In this document: positions 1-7,312 of the stretch, in pieces
Numbering within the stretch: position 1 is the first letter of the stretch
Layout: each line of letters opens with the position of its first letter
Assembly: GCF_002236115.1 (NCBI RefSeq)
Contig: NZ_NIWT01000009.1
Coordinates: forward strand, 186,001-250,000
DNA length: 64,000 nt
Direction: 5' to 3'
Source of the DNA: Pseudomonas jessenii
GTDB lineage: Bacteria; Pseudomonadota; Gammaproteobacteria; Pseudomonadales; Pseudomonadaceae
Notes under the pieces: model-generated
What the model was told of the DNA's origin: nothing
Database searches by the model: none
Seen by the model: the letters and a program-made list of their open reading frames with translations, nothing else
Translations under genes and position numbers: made by a program

Positions 1-1
1 C

Positions 2-472
2 CAAATCGTAATGGGCTCACTGGGATGCATCCCGATCGGACGACCCGCTAAACCAAGGGAAGTAGCCGATCTCATCACATTCCTCGTCTCGCCGCTTGCA
101 AGCTCCATTACTGGTACTGAATACGTCATCGATGGCGGATACTCCGTCTGGTGCAAGGATAGCAATACGGGGTCAGGTCTTGCCTTTTGCATAATAGCGA
201 TGGCAAAAGACAAGACTGACCCTGAGGTTTCACAGACTTTCTGCACTGATCCGCCGTGCCTAGGAATGCGGCGACCCCGGCCACTCTACTCGGCCTGGCC
301 CGCTTGCAACTTGCGACCCCGCAGCGGCATCGCCCGTCATTCTGCGGCAAAGCAGTACAGCAGCCCCGCCCCGCCCGAGCCGGCCAGGGCTTCGCTGCTG
401 CAGCCACGCGAGGGGTGCGAGGAGTTCCACGAGCGTGCCGCCGCATCGTCACGCAGTCCTATTCGGTCATGA
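2..472 (+). CDS. 3' part of a short-chain dehydrogenase/reductase (SDR), tail disrupted
   Basis: The reading frame is open from the window edge. The first ~50 codons match the C-terminal end of classical SDR oxidoreductases: GRPAKPREVADLITFLVS, then SSITGTEYVIDGG, the usual last helix and strand. SDRs normally stop within about ten residues of this VIDGG motif. Here the 72-bp palindromic repeat begins at 161, and the frame reads through it and antisense to the next gene until a stop at 472. The natural 3' end has therefore probably been replaced by the repeat, giving a long non-homologous tail. The N-terminal NAD(P)-binding half lies outside the window, so substrate and start cannot be judged. 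The family call is firm; the 472 end is only the first in-frame stop. Confidence 0.6.
   Translation, partial: QIVMGSLGCIPIGRPAKPREVADLITFLVSPLASSITGTEYVIDGGYSVWCKDSNTGSGLAFCIIAMAKDKTDPEVSQTFCTDPPCLGMRRPRPLYSAWPACNLRPRSGIARHSAAKQYSSPAPPEPARASLLQPREGCEEFHERAAASSRSPIRS
161..232. repeat. 72-bp palindromic repeat, copy 1
   Basis: The core is an inverted repeat: GGGGTCAGGTCTTGCCTTTTGC, a short AT-rich loop, then its near-complement ending GACCCTGAGG. It matches the copy at 1286-1357 almost base for base, including the flanking agcaat and ggtttca. This copy has lost one C in the right arm. From memory, similar palindromes occur beside REP-associated tyrosine transposase (RAYT) genes in pseudomonads; no transposase is present here. 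Confidence 0.75.
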
Positions 473-996
473 TGACCGACCTGGGCCGTCCCTTCGCCGC
501 TGCTGGTCCAGTTGCTGCAGGTATGGTCATCGCTACCGGCGAACGCAGTTCCGTCCGCCTGCGAGCCGGTGAGGATGTCGTGCATGTTCGGCGTGTCGCC
601 GCGCCCCTTAACCAGCGCCCCGTGTTCGTCCAGGGCCATTTCCTTGGTCAGTTGGTTGTCGCCGTGCAGTTGCGCGACGTCGCGGGCGATGACGACCCCC
701 TTGGCGTTTTGCCAAGGGCCCTGGCCGATGCGATCACGGGCATTGACCGCCCCCGCACTGCCGACGGCACTGGTGCTGAGGTAAGCACGCCAGGTGTGCT
801 GGCCCGCCCCGACGGCGGAGGCCAGCGTCTGGCAGTGCCTATCGGCGCCGCTCAGACCACCTAGATCGGCGCCCTTGCCCATGCCGAGGCTAGTGACAAA
901 GAAGGTCATGTCCGTTTGCTGGGCCTGACTGGCGAAACTGCAGGCTATTGCCAACAGGGCAGTCGGTAAGGTGAGAGTGAAAGTCGTGATGTGCAT
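337..996 (-). CDS. Secreted lectin-like (endostatin-fold) protein
   Basis: 219 residues. The N-terminus is a Sec signal peptide (MHITTFTLTLPTALLAIAC, then SFASQAQQ). The mature part has the pattern of the Pseudomonas secreted family usually annotated 'lectin', related to collagen XVIII/endostatin-like domains: FFVTSLGMGKGADLGGL, ADRHCQTLA, WRAYLSTS, RDRIGQGPWQNAKGV, CSNWTSSGEG, and the closing SWNSSHPSRGC with GGAGLLYCFA. The conserved cysteines fit periplasmic or extracellular folding. The start is fixed by an AGGAGG ribosome site 8-9 bases upstream. The gene stands alone, with a terminator and a palindromic repeat on one side and a second repeat copy on the other, so it may have moved as a unit. 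Ligand unknown; the lectin name is by family, not proven sugar binding. Confidence 0.65.
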   Translation of the reverse strand: MHITTFTLTLPTALLAIACSFASQAQQTDMTFFVTSLGMGKGADLGGLSGADRHCQTLASAVGAGQHTWRAYLSTSAVGSAGAVNARDRIGQGPWQNAKGVVIARDVAQLHGDNQLTKEMALDEHGALVKGRGDTPNMHDILTGSQADGTAFAGSDDHTCSNWTSSGEGTAQVGHHDRIGLRDDAAARSWNSSHPSRGCSSEALAGSGGAGLLYCFAAE

Positions 997-1239
997 GTGC
1001 AGTCCTCCTGCGGGAACACGGCCTCCAAGATGGAATATGACCGAGAAATTGAGCCTAGACGACGCCGGTTACCGACACACAGCCGCGGTTCAACCTTCCG
1101 TCCTCATGTATTGCTTGAGTGCGCGGCTCGCAGTTTGGCGAGCCGGCGTTGGATGCAGGATGCGGTAAGGCTCAATCCACTTGGGGCGCTCTAGGGGCTT
1201 CGACACTTTTTCGACACGGCCCCGGGGAGCCAGAAAGCA
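997..1239. other. Non-coding gap upstream of the lectin-like gene
   Basis: I see no credible gene in this stretch. It presumably holds the promoter of the leftward lectin-like gene; its far end runs into the terminator at 1240-1273. Confidence 0.4.
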
Positions 1240-1273
1240 AAAACCCCCGATCTCTTTCGAAATCAGGGGTTTT
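1240..1273. terminator. Rho-independent terminator, bidirectional form
   Basis: AAAACCCC and GGGGTTTT arms with internal GAT/ATC pairing around a short loop. A- and T-runs on both sides let it work in either direction. No intact gene now ends just before it, so it may be left from a rearranged neighbour. Confidence 0.65.
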
Positions 1274-1285
1274 CGTATTTCTCAA

Positions 1286-1357
1286 AGCAATGCGGGGTCA
1301 GGTCTTGCCTTTTGCATAATAGCGATCGCAAAAGACAAGACCTGACCCTGAGGTTTC
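1286..1357. repeat. 72-bp palindromic repeat, copy 2
   Basis: The more complete copy of the repeat at 161-232. The two arms (GGGTCAGGTCTTGCCTTTTGC and its complement) are fully paired apart from the central loop. The two copies are direct repeats enclosing about 1.05 kb with the lectin-like gene. Confidence 0.8.
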
Positions 1358-1716
1358 AAGGTAGCTGTACGGCTTGGAGTAGAGGGTGTGGTCGAGGTCG
1401 CGGCACCACTCGGCCTAGACGATCTCTTTAACCTTGTCGTCCGACCTACGGTGAAGTTCCGAGCAGATAAACGGCAGGTCTATCTGAACCGCCTGCGCTC
1501 AAAAAACTGGCTCGCAACCTGGCCGGATCTGAAGGTTCTCCCGATAGGCCGAAACGTTTCAGCTTCGAAGTTTCATGCCCGTTTCGGATCGTTAGCCGCC
1601 ATTCCCGAACGTCCGCTTCTGGCCGACTTCTGCCTTCCTCGACCGGCTGAAATCGACCCGACATTCGGAGTAAAAAATAAAGTCAGTCCCCTTTCCCCTT
1701 CTGGTTTCGCGACTCC
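1358..1716. other. Gap with possible repeat debris
   Basis: No credible gene. Near 1600-1700 it has AACGTCCGCTTCTGGCCGA and, at 1672-1697, AAAAAATAAAGTCAGTCCCC. Both resemble half-arms of intergenic palindromes I recall from pseudomonads, here without partners. A short leftward frame (1446-1664) looks like chance coding over this material. Confidence 0.35.
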
Positions 1717-1749
1717 GCATGCTCACGCCATCCCCCGGCGTGAGCATGC
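1717..1749. terminator. Hairpin after the RTX gene
   Basis: A perfect 13-bp inverted repeat (GCATGCTCACGCC and its complement) with a 7-base loop, nine bases beyond the stop codon of the leftward RTX gene. There is no U-run, so it may act as an mRNA 3' stabiliser or a weak terminator. Confidence 0.6.
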
Positions 1750-1758
1750 GCCGATCAC

Positions 1759-3894
1759 TCAGGTAAAGGCGAAGTCCGCCTCGGTGATCGCGGTCTGTGG
1801 GACGCCGGTCAAGGTGATGCTTCCCACATCCGGCTGGCCAGCGACGGTAATGAATGCCTCACCGAACTGTTCTCCAATATCGAGACTCGCGAAGGTGAAA
1901 CCGCTATTGCTCAGGTCGATCAGGTCAGTGCCGTCCTCGAAGTCGAAGATGGTGTCCGTTCCCCACACCGCACCGAACTGGAACTTGTCCGCACCGAGGC
2001 TCGGCTCGAAGAAGACGTCACCGACCATGAAGTCGTCGACACTGCTGCCCACCAATACGTCGGCGCCTACGCCGCCTTCCATGACGGCGCCGCTGGCGCC
2101 CGCGGTCAGGGTGTCGTTGCCGGCGTCACCGTCGAGGTTGGACTGGAAGCCGAAGGGGTCGTCGCCCCCGAACAGCTGGTCGTCGCCATCGCCGCCACTG
2201 GCATTGGCGAATTCCTGGACGATCAGGGTGTCGTTGCCGGAACCGCCGAGCAGCTCGTCGAAGCCCAGGCCGCTATCGATGACGTCGTCACCGCTGCCGC
2301 CGTCGAGGAAGTCGGCTCCTTCCAGACCGAAGATCTGGTCATTACCGCCCAGGCCGAAGATGCGATCGTCGCCATCGGTGCCGGTGAGCACGTCATTCCC
2401 CTCGGTGCCGGCGGTGATGAGGATCGTGTTACGACCGAAGTCGCCCGCCGTCAGGTTGTGCGTGCCCTGCAGACGCAGGGTGAAGTCGAGGCTGTCGAGC
2501 ACACCGTCGTCGTTTTCGTCGGCGATCAGCCAGGTGTTGCCAGGGCGCAGGCTGTAGAACAGGTCGGTCACGCCGTTGCCACCGCCCACCAGTACGGCGC
2601 CCAGTTGTGGATTGACATTGACCTGGCCGCGGAAGAAGAACTCATTGTTGAGTTCCAGGGTGTCGCCGCCCACTACGCCTGCGCCCTGGAAGTCGACCAG
2701 GGTGTCGAAGGTGGCGAAGGGCGAGCTGGGGTTGAAGCCGGTGAAGAACTCGAATTCGTCGTCGCCGGCGCCACCGGTGAGACTGTCCTGGCCACCTTCA
2801 CCCATGATCAGATCGTTGCCGGCGCCGCCATTGAGCATGTCGTTGCCGGGGCCGGCGAACAGTTCGTCGTTGCCGTCTTCGCCGAAGATCTGGTCATTGC
2901 CGTCGCCGCCGAAGAAGTCGTCGTTGCCCACGCCGCCATTGAGGACGTCGTTGCCGTCGTCGCCGTCGAGGGTGTCGTTGCCTTCGCCGCCATTGACGAC
3001 GTCGTTGCCTGCGCCGCCGGACAGAGTGGTGTCGTTGCCGGCGCCACCGTTGATGATGTCGTTGCCCTCATTGCCGGTCAGAAGGTCGCGGTCGGCGCCA
3101 CCATTGATAATGTCATTGCCGGTGCCGCCGGAGATCCGGTCGATGCCCGCGTCACCGTTCAGGGTGTCGTTGCCGTCGCCGCCATTGATGATGTCGTTGC
3201 CGCCATTGCCGTTGATCACATCGCCGCCGCCCAGGCCGAAGATGGTGTCGGGATCGTTGGTGCCATTGATCACGTCGCCGCCTTCAGTACCGCGCAGGAC
3301 GAAGGCGGTGGTGCCGAAGTCGCTCCTGTCCAGGTTGTGGATGCCGTCCAGCTGAACAGCGAAGTCAGTGGCGTCGAAGATGCCGTTGTCGTTGGAGTCG
3401 GCGAACAGCAGGGTGCTGGCGGCGCCAAGGGCGAAGAAGACTTCGGTGAAGCCGTTATTGCCGAAACCGAGGCTGGTTCCCACCGTGGGTACGTCGTTGC
3501 GAGCGCCCTGGAAGACCAGGCGGTTGGGGAAGCTGGAGAGCCGCAGGATGTCGCCGCCGACCTGACCTGCACCTTCGAAGTCGGTGACGCGGTCCTGGCT
3601 CAGGGAGCTGGACTCGTTACCGGTTTCCACGGTCCAGAAGTAGCTGTCGATGCCGGCACCGCCGGTGAGGATATCGGCGCCTGATCCGCCGTCGAGAGTA
3701 TCGTTGTCGTTGCCTCCGAGAAGTGTGTCGTTGCCGAGGTCGCCGAAGAGGTCATCGTTGCCGTCACCGCCGTCGACAATGTCGTTGCCGCCAAGGGCAA
3801 ACACGCTGTCGTTGCCGGCCAGGCCGGTTATTTGGTCGTCTTCCTCGGTGCCGAGCAGAAAGTCATCACCCAGGGTGCCAGGGATAATAGCCAT
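1759..3894 (-). CDS. RTX (hemolysin-type calcium-binding repeat) protein, probably type I secreted
   Basis: 711 residues, very acidic, built of three blocks of glycine/aspartate nonapeptides (GGxGNDxLx type, e.g. GGAGNDTLDGG) that form calcium beta-rolls. The blocks are separated by two related inserts of about 100 residues (VTDFEGAGQVGGDILRL and LVDFQGAGVVGGDTLEL), so the protein looks internally duplicated. There is no N-terminal signal peptide. The C-terminus (DFEDGTDLIDLSNSG, ending ADFAFT) resembles the uncleaved type I secretion signal of RTX proteins. No protease, lipase or adhesin catalytic motif is visible; the protein appears to be almost only repeats. A GGAGGG ribosome site precedes the start. 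No ABC/MFP/TolC secretion genes are nearby, so export would rely on a transporter encoded elsewhere. Confidence 0.85.
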   Translation of the reverse strand: MAIIPGTLGDDFLLGTEEDDQITGLAGNDSVFALGGNDIVDGGDGNDDLFGDLGNDTLLGGNDNDTLDGGSGADILTGGAGIDSYFWTVETGNESSSLSQDRVTDFEGAGQVGGDILRLSSFPNRLVFQGARNDVPTVGTSLGFGNNGFTEVFFALGAASTLLFADSNDNGIFDATDFAVQLDGIHNLDRSDFGTTAFVLRGTEGGDVINGTNDPDTIFGLGGGDVINGNGGNDIINGGDGNDTLNGDAGIDRISGGTGNDIINGGADRDLLTGNEGNDIINGGAGNDTTLSGGAGNDVVNGGEGNDTLDGDDGNDVLNGGVGNDDFFGGDGNDQIFGEDGNDELFAGPGNDMLNGGAGNDLIMGEGGQDSLTGGAGDDEFEFFTGFNPSSPFATFDTLVDFQGAGVVGGDTLELNNEFFFRGQVNVNPQLGAVLVGGGNGVTDLFYSLRPGNTWLIADENDDGVLDSLDFTLRLQGTHNLTAGDFGRNTILITAGTEGNDVLTGTDGDDRIFGLGGNDQIFGLEGADFLDGGSGDDVIDSGLGFDELLGGSGNDTLIVQEFANASGGDGDDQLFGGDDPFGFQSNLDGDAGNDTLTAGASGAVMEGGVGADVLVGSSVDDFMVGDVFFEPSLGADKFQFGAVWGTDTIFDFEDGTDLIDLSNSGFTFASLDIGEQFGEAFITVAGQPDVGSITLTGVPQTAITEADFAFT

Positions 3895-4205
3895 GGTTCT
3901 ACCCTCCGTTGATGGAGATGGTAAGCGTGAACTGCGTTACAGCGGGTTGAGGCTAATTAGACAACTCCAAGGGATCGCAAGTGCGCCACTTTGACCTGAC
4001 CGTTTATCGCGAATGCAGCCGCGTGTTGATGAGCCCTGTAGCATTCGCCAACCCTCCACCGCTGCAACACGGCTAGCTCCAGAGTTCCAGGGCAGGAGGG
4101 GTTGAAAAGCGGTTATTGCCCGGTGAAGTAATGAAATATTGAGAAACACATAAGTCTTCCTTGAGTGAACTTTCACAACGTTCTCCCATACAGTACTGCC
4201 CACGC
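3895..4205. other. RTX gene upstream region
   Basis: No gene is supported here. It should contain the RTX promoter; I see no clear operator. Confidence 0.4.
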
Positions 4206-4246
4206 AAAAAACCCTTCCTGCGTTTCAACACAGGAAGGGTTTTTTG
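4206..4246. terminator. Rho-independent terminator of the EGKCG/EF-hand gene
   Basis: AAAAAACCCTTCCTG and its complement CAGGAAGGGTTTTTT enclose a 10-base loop, starting 12 bases past the stop codon of the leftward gene. A strong, symmetric terminator that also insulates the RTX promoter. Confidence 0.85.
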
Positions 4247-4257
4247 TTTGCGACCGA

Positions 4258-4719
4258 TCAGTCTTTAGCCTGGCTCAACTTGGTGAACAGTTCCGTCGGT
4301 ACTTTCTTGCCGTTGGAAGTGAACTGGTTAGTGCGGAACTTGTACACCTCACCTTCGGACAGGAAACCATCACCGTTGGTGTCCATCGCCTTGAATTCCT
4401 CAGTGCCCTTGGGCGCCACCGCCAGCAGTTCCTTGAGCGACACGCGGCCGTCATCATCGGTATCGGTGCGCGCGAAAGAAGCATCACCGCACTTGCCTTC
4501 ACCGCACTTGCCCTCGGCCTGGGTCTTTTGCGCGCCGGCTTCGCTGGCACCGCACTTGCCTTCGCCACACTTGCCTTCGCTGGTCTTTTCCGCAGAGGCC
4601 AGTTGATAGCCCTGAGGCAAGGCTTCAGCGGAAAACGCAGTGGAAGCGAAGTTGATACCGCCGACCAGTGCAACAGCGAGCAGGCCAATACGGGTTTTGT
4701 TCGACTGGATACGAGACAT
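4258..4719 (-). CDS. Secreted EGKCG-motif, EF-hand protein: bufferin/HvfA-like metallophore precursor
   Basis: 153 residues from the ATG at 4719, which has GGAG 7 bases upstream; an upstream in-frame ATG at 4908 has no ribosome site. A Sec signal peptide covers about residues 1-31. Then come two EGKCGEGKCG blocks with Cys51, 56, 72 and 77, the hallmark of HvfA/bufferin RiPPs, whose cysteines are turned into thiooxazole/oxazolone-thioamide groups by a DUF692 (MNIO) enzyme to bind copper. Unusually, residues 86-97 (DTDDDGRVSLKE) and 113-124 (DTNGDGFLSEGE) are two canonical EF-hand loops. No maturation genes adjoin; a DUF2063-DUF692 pair lies at 49.4-51.0 kb. Modification is inferred from the motif only. 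Confidence 0.75.
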   Translation of the reverse strand: MSRIQSNKTRIGLLAVALVGGINFASTAFSAEALPQGYQLASAEKTSEGKCGEGKCGASEAGAQKTQAEGKCGEGKCGDASFARTDTDDDGRVSLKELLAVAPKGTEEFKAMDTNGDGFLSEGEVYKFRTNQFTSNGKKVPTELFTKLSQAKD

Positions 4720-4839
4720 GTTGATACTCCGGATCATTTGCGCGGCTGGACCACTATTGGTCGTGCCACAAGGGTTGATAAACCTGGTTGCGAGCTGCGT
4801 TGTGCCTCTCGCTTTGGCAGGTCCATTTGGCCCCAGTGG

Positions 4840-4917
4840 TGTATCCGGGCTGTATCCGTGGGGAGCTGGTTTTGTATGGCCGTACGAAGATGTGGCGCCC
4901 TGATACACGGCGATACA
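4840..4917. promoter_or_regulatory. Paired TGTATC / GATACA boxes, copy A
   Basis: TGTATC at 4840-4845 and 4851-4856 (11-bp step), then GATACA at 4902-4907 and 4912-4917 (10-bp step), making an inverted arrangement 78 bp long. It lies between the EGKCG gene (leftward, start 121 bp away) and the fimbrial-like gene (rightward, start 65 bp away). The same layout occurs at 15358, 16638 and 51091. Likely an operator for an unidentified regulator. Confidence 0.5.
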
Positions 4918-4982
4918 ACAAAAGCCTCAAGCTTCTAGAGTTCATTGACGACCTAGACCTTACAACTCAAGGAGCGTTAAGC

Positions 4983-5351
4983 ATGAACGGCAAACGTATA
5001 GCAGCGGGATTGAGTCTTTTGTTCGCGCTCAGTGGTGCGTGCCTGGCGGCGCCGGGCACCATCAGGTTTCAAGGCAGCATTGTGGAGCCGGGCTGTCAGT
5101 CACGCGTGGGTACGCACGGCACATTCGAACTTTACCAATGCCCGGCCCAGAGTCGCAGGATGGGGATTGAGGCAGACGCCATCGCGCCAACCGCCAGTGT
5201 GAGCGCCGTTGGTCAATCCAGCGTCAACGTCAAACTGCTCGCTGACAGTAGTCGGGAAGGTCGCTATTTCGATCAGCAGTATGTGTTGGTGGATGATGCA
5301 GGCTCCCCTGTTCGCTCGGGGAGCTACCTGATCACCCTCAGCATTCCCTGA
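4983..5351 (+). CDS. Type 1 fimbrial-like secreted protein
   Basis: 122 residues from an ATG with AAGGAG upstream. Signal peptide (MNGKRIAAGLSLLFALSGAC, cleaved after LAA), then GTIRFQGSIVEPGC and a second cysteine in YQCPAQS. This is the N-terminal strand and disulphide layout of chaperone-usher pilins. The C-terminus YLITLSIP is a pilin-like alternating hydrophobic strand. It is shorter than major pilins (~150-180 residues) and no chaperone or usher gene adjoins, so it may be an orphan pilin-domain protein. It is divergent from the EGKCG precursor across box copy A and may be co-regulated with it. Confidence 0.6.
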   Translation: MNGKRIAAGLSLLFALSGACLAAPGTIRFQGSIVEPGCQSRVGTHGTFELYQCPAQSRRMGIEADAIAPTASVSAVGQSSVNVKLLADSSREGRYFDQQYVLVDDAGSPVRSGSYLITLSIP

Positions 5352-5393
5352 CAACTGAGCCGGGCTGATGTTGGCTGAGGCTTACACCGAACC

Positions 5394-5514
5394 TGTGGCG
5401 AGGGGGCTTGCCCCCGTTGGGCTGCGAAGCGCCCCCCGCTTTTCTTCAGTCAGATAGTGCAGGCAGGTTTTGCGACGGCTTCGCCGCCGAGCGGGGGCAA
5501 GCCCCCTCGCCACA
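5394..5514. repeat. REP pair (GTGGCGAGGGGGCTTGCCCCC type)
   Basis: Two inverted REP units facing each other between convergent genes, able to fold into a long hairpin. Confidence 0.85.
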
Positions 5515-5547
5515 AATGTCATGACACTACTATTGCGAAGGTGAGGC

Positions 5548-6564
5548 TTAGTTCGGGTCCAGCAACCCGCCGCTCCAGTTACGCGACACCCGGCTGCCGG
5601 TAAATTTCGCCACACCCATGCCCTGGGATATCAGGCGGTCGCGATAGCGCGTCACCAGGCGCCCCGCTTGCTCGGCGTGCAGTACCACTTCGGAAGATGG
5701 GTCGCCCGGGGTCCTGAGGATCCGTGCAAAGCGCTGCCCTTCTTCGACGAAATCCCCCAGCTCTTTTTCGAAGATCAGCACCCCGGGTTGCGGGGCGAGG
5801 ATGGTTTCCATGTGGCCCATTTCCACGGCTTCGACGGGCCATTCTGCAGGCGCCACTGACTCATCGATGACACCGCAACCGCACAGCCAGTTGTACAGCC
5901 CTGCGGCATCCTGTTCGGCAAAACGGTCGCTGACATCGCCCTGCCCGCGCAGCTCCAGGGTCGCAGCCATGCGCCCCGCTGTGACTCCGTCGCGTATCCA
6001 TGGGGCAATAATGGTTTCCTCGAAGGAGCCATCGCCGCCGTCATCCCAGATGATCGCCACGTCCATCTTCATCGCCGCCGCCAGTTCGCGGCCACGGGGC
6101 CAGAAACTGCGGTGCACGTACAGGTACGGTAGCGCCTCGTCGTCGGTGTGCAGGTCAAGCATCACATCGGCCGGGGCGGCCAGTTGCACCAGTTTCTTTT
6201 GCCATTGCTGAACGCAGGTCGAAGGTCGCGCCATGGCCGCCGACTGGTCGAACGAGCGATTGAAGTTATGCCCGGTCGCGTCGTGATAACGACCAAGGAT
6301 CCGCCCCTGGCGAAACTGCCCGATGCCCAGCGGATTGGCCTGCGGCACCACGGTGATGTTGCCTTTGAGCCGGCCCTGGGTTTCGGCGGTGTGCAGTCGT
6401 TGCATCAGCAAGTGCAGGACCAGCATCCCGGCGATTTCATCGGCGTGTACGCCGGCTTGCAGATGCACGTTTGGCCCGCTGCCGTCGCCTGCATAACGCC
6501 AGGCACCGACCCGCACGGCATCGCCATTGTTGTTGCGAACACTGAACGAAATATCCTGCGGCAT
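5548..6564 (-). CDS. M14-family deacylase (succinylglutamate desuccinylase/aspartoacylase type)
   Basis: 338 residues from the ATG at 6564, chosen because GGGAGGG sits 6-8 bases upstream; an ATG six codons earlier overlaps that site. The zinc carboxypeptidase fold is shown by GVHADE (His and Glu ligands), the substrate-arginine motif HNFNRSF, and DLHTDDE carrying the third ligand. The C-terminal third (about 250-330) is the beta-barrel/biotinyl-like domain of this subgroup (GVLIFEKELGDFVEEGQ). The family removes acyl groups from N-acyl amino acids. It lies next to a TetR gene and an amino-acid ABC operon, suggesting deacylation of an imported N-acyl amino acid. A paralogue is at 60518-61630. 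Confidence 0.75.
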   Translation of the reverse strand: MPQDISFSVRNNNGDAVRVGAWRYAGDGSGPNVHLQAGVHADEIAGMLVLHLLMQRLHTAETQGRLKGNITVVPQANPLGIGQFRQGRILGRYHDATGHNFNRSFDQSAAMARPSTCVQQWQKKLVQLAAPADVMLDLHTDDEALPYLYVHRSFWPRGRELAAAMKMDVAIIWDDGGDGSFEETIIAPWIRDGVTAGRMAATLELRGQGDVSDRFAEQDAAGLYNWLCGCGVIDESVAPAEWPVEAVEMGHMETILAPQPGVLIFEKELGDFVEEGQRFARILRTPGDPSSEVVLHAEQAGRLVTRYRDRLISQGMGVAKFTGSRVSRNWSGGLLDPN

Positions 6565-6676
6565 TGGCTTCCCTCCCGTCATGAATGCTGAAAAACGTGG
6601 TATCGCTGCTGTAGCTGGTGATTGAACAGACGTTCAACTAAGCTCGGAATCGTGGAACCTCACCCAAGGACAACCT

Positions 6677-7312
6677 GTGACAACCGATGCCCCGAAAAAC
6701 CGCCGCGCCGAACCCGATGACCGTCGCGAAATGCTGGTGGCCGCCACTCTGCGTTGCCTGGGCCGCGACGGTCACGCCGGGATTTCCGTACGGCGCATTG
6801 CCACCGAAGCCGGCGTGTCCGTGGGGTTGCTCAACCACCATTTCGGCAGCATCGAGGCACTGATCGCCGACACCTATCAGCGGCTCGCGAGCGAACTGAC
6901 CACCGCCCTGCTCCAGGAAATCGAGCAGGCCCATACACCCGCGCAAAAGATCGATGCCTTCCTGGAGGGCTCGTTCTCGCCCAGGGTCATGGACCCGCAA
7001 TTGCTCGGCGTGTGGGTGGTGTTCTGGAGCCTGATCCGTCACTCCGAACACGTCAGCCAGTCCCACGAAAAAAGTTACCGCGCCTACCTCGACCTGATCC
7101 GCCAGTTGCTCGACGGGCTGGCCGCCAGCGAAGGCTTCGTGATTCACGACACGCGCCTGGCCGCCATCGGCTTATCGGCGATGCTCGACGGGCTCTGGCT
7201 CGAGTGGTGCCTGAACCCCGAGACCTTCAGCGCCGCCAACGGACTCCACATCTGCCGTTGCTGGATAAAGGGGCTGCGTCACGGAGCATTCAGCACCGAC
7301 GACATCCTGTGA
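6677..7312 (+). CDS. TetR/AcrR-family regulator (BetI-like)
   Basis: 211 residues, GTG start with AAGGA about 8 bases upstream. The N-terminal helix-turn-helix is clear: ISVRRIATEAGVSVGLLNHHF at roughly residues 36-56. The C-terminal ligand domain resembles the BetI/TetR_C_6 group (VWVVFWSLIRHS, AMLDGLWLEWCL). It is divergent from the M14 deacylase, 112 bases apart, and probably controls it and/or the convergent amino-acid transport operon. Its last 141 bases overlap antisense with the end of the DMT transporter gene. Confidence 0.85.
   Translation: MTTDAPKNRRAEPDDRREMLVAATLRCLGRDGHAGISVRRIATEAGVSVGLLNHHFGSIEALIADTYQRLASELTTALLQEIEQAHTPAQKIDAFLEGSFSPRVMDPQLLGVWVVFWSLIRHSEHVSQSHEKSYRAYLDLIRQLLDGLAASEGFVIHDTRLAAIGLSAMLDGLWLEWCLNPETFSAANGLHICRCWIKGLRHGAFSTDDIL

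Noticed and set aside
1180..1238. Possible tRNA 3' end (GGAGCCA before a terminator)
   Set aside because: No acceptor-stem partner, anticodon loop or T-loop consensus could be found upstream.
2458..3684. Rightward frame rich in VVA/VDDVVA repeats
   Set aside because: It is the complement of the RTX nonapeptide repeats; the RTX frame has the start, ribosome site and calcium-binding motifs.
3937..4203. 88-residue leftward frame upstream of the RTX gene
   Set aside because: No ribosome site, no family pattern, and it occupies the expected promoter region.
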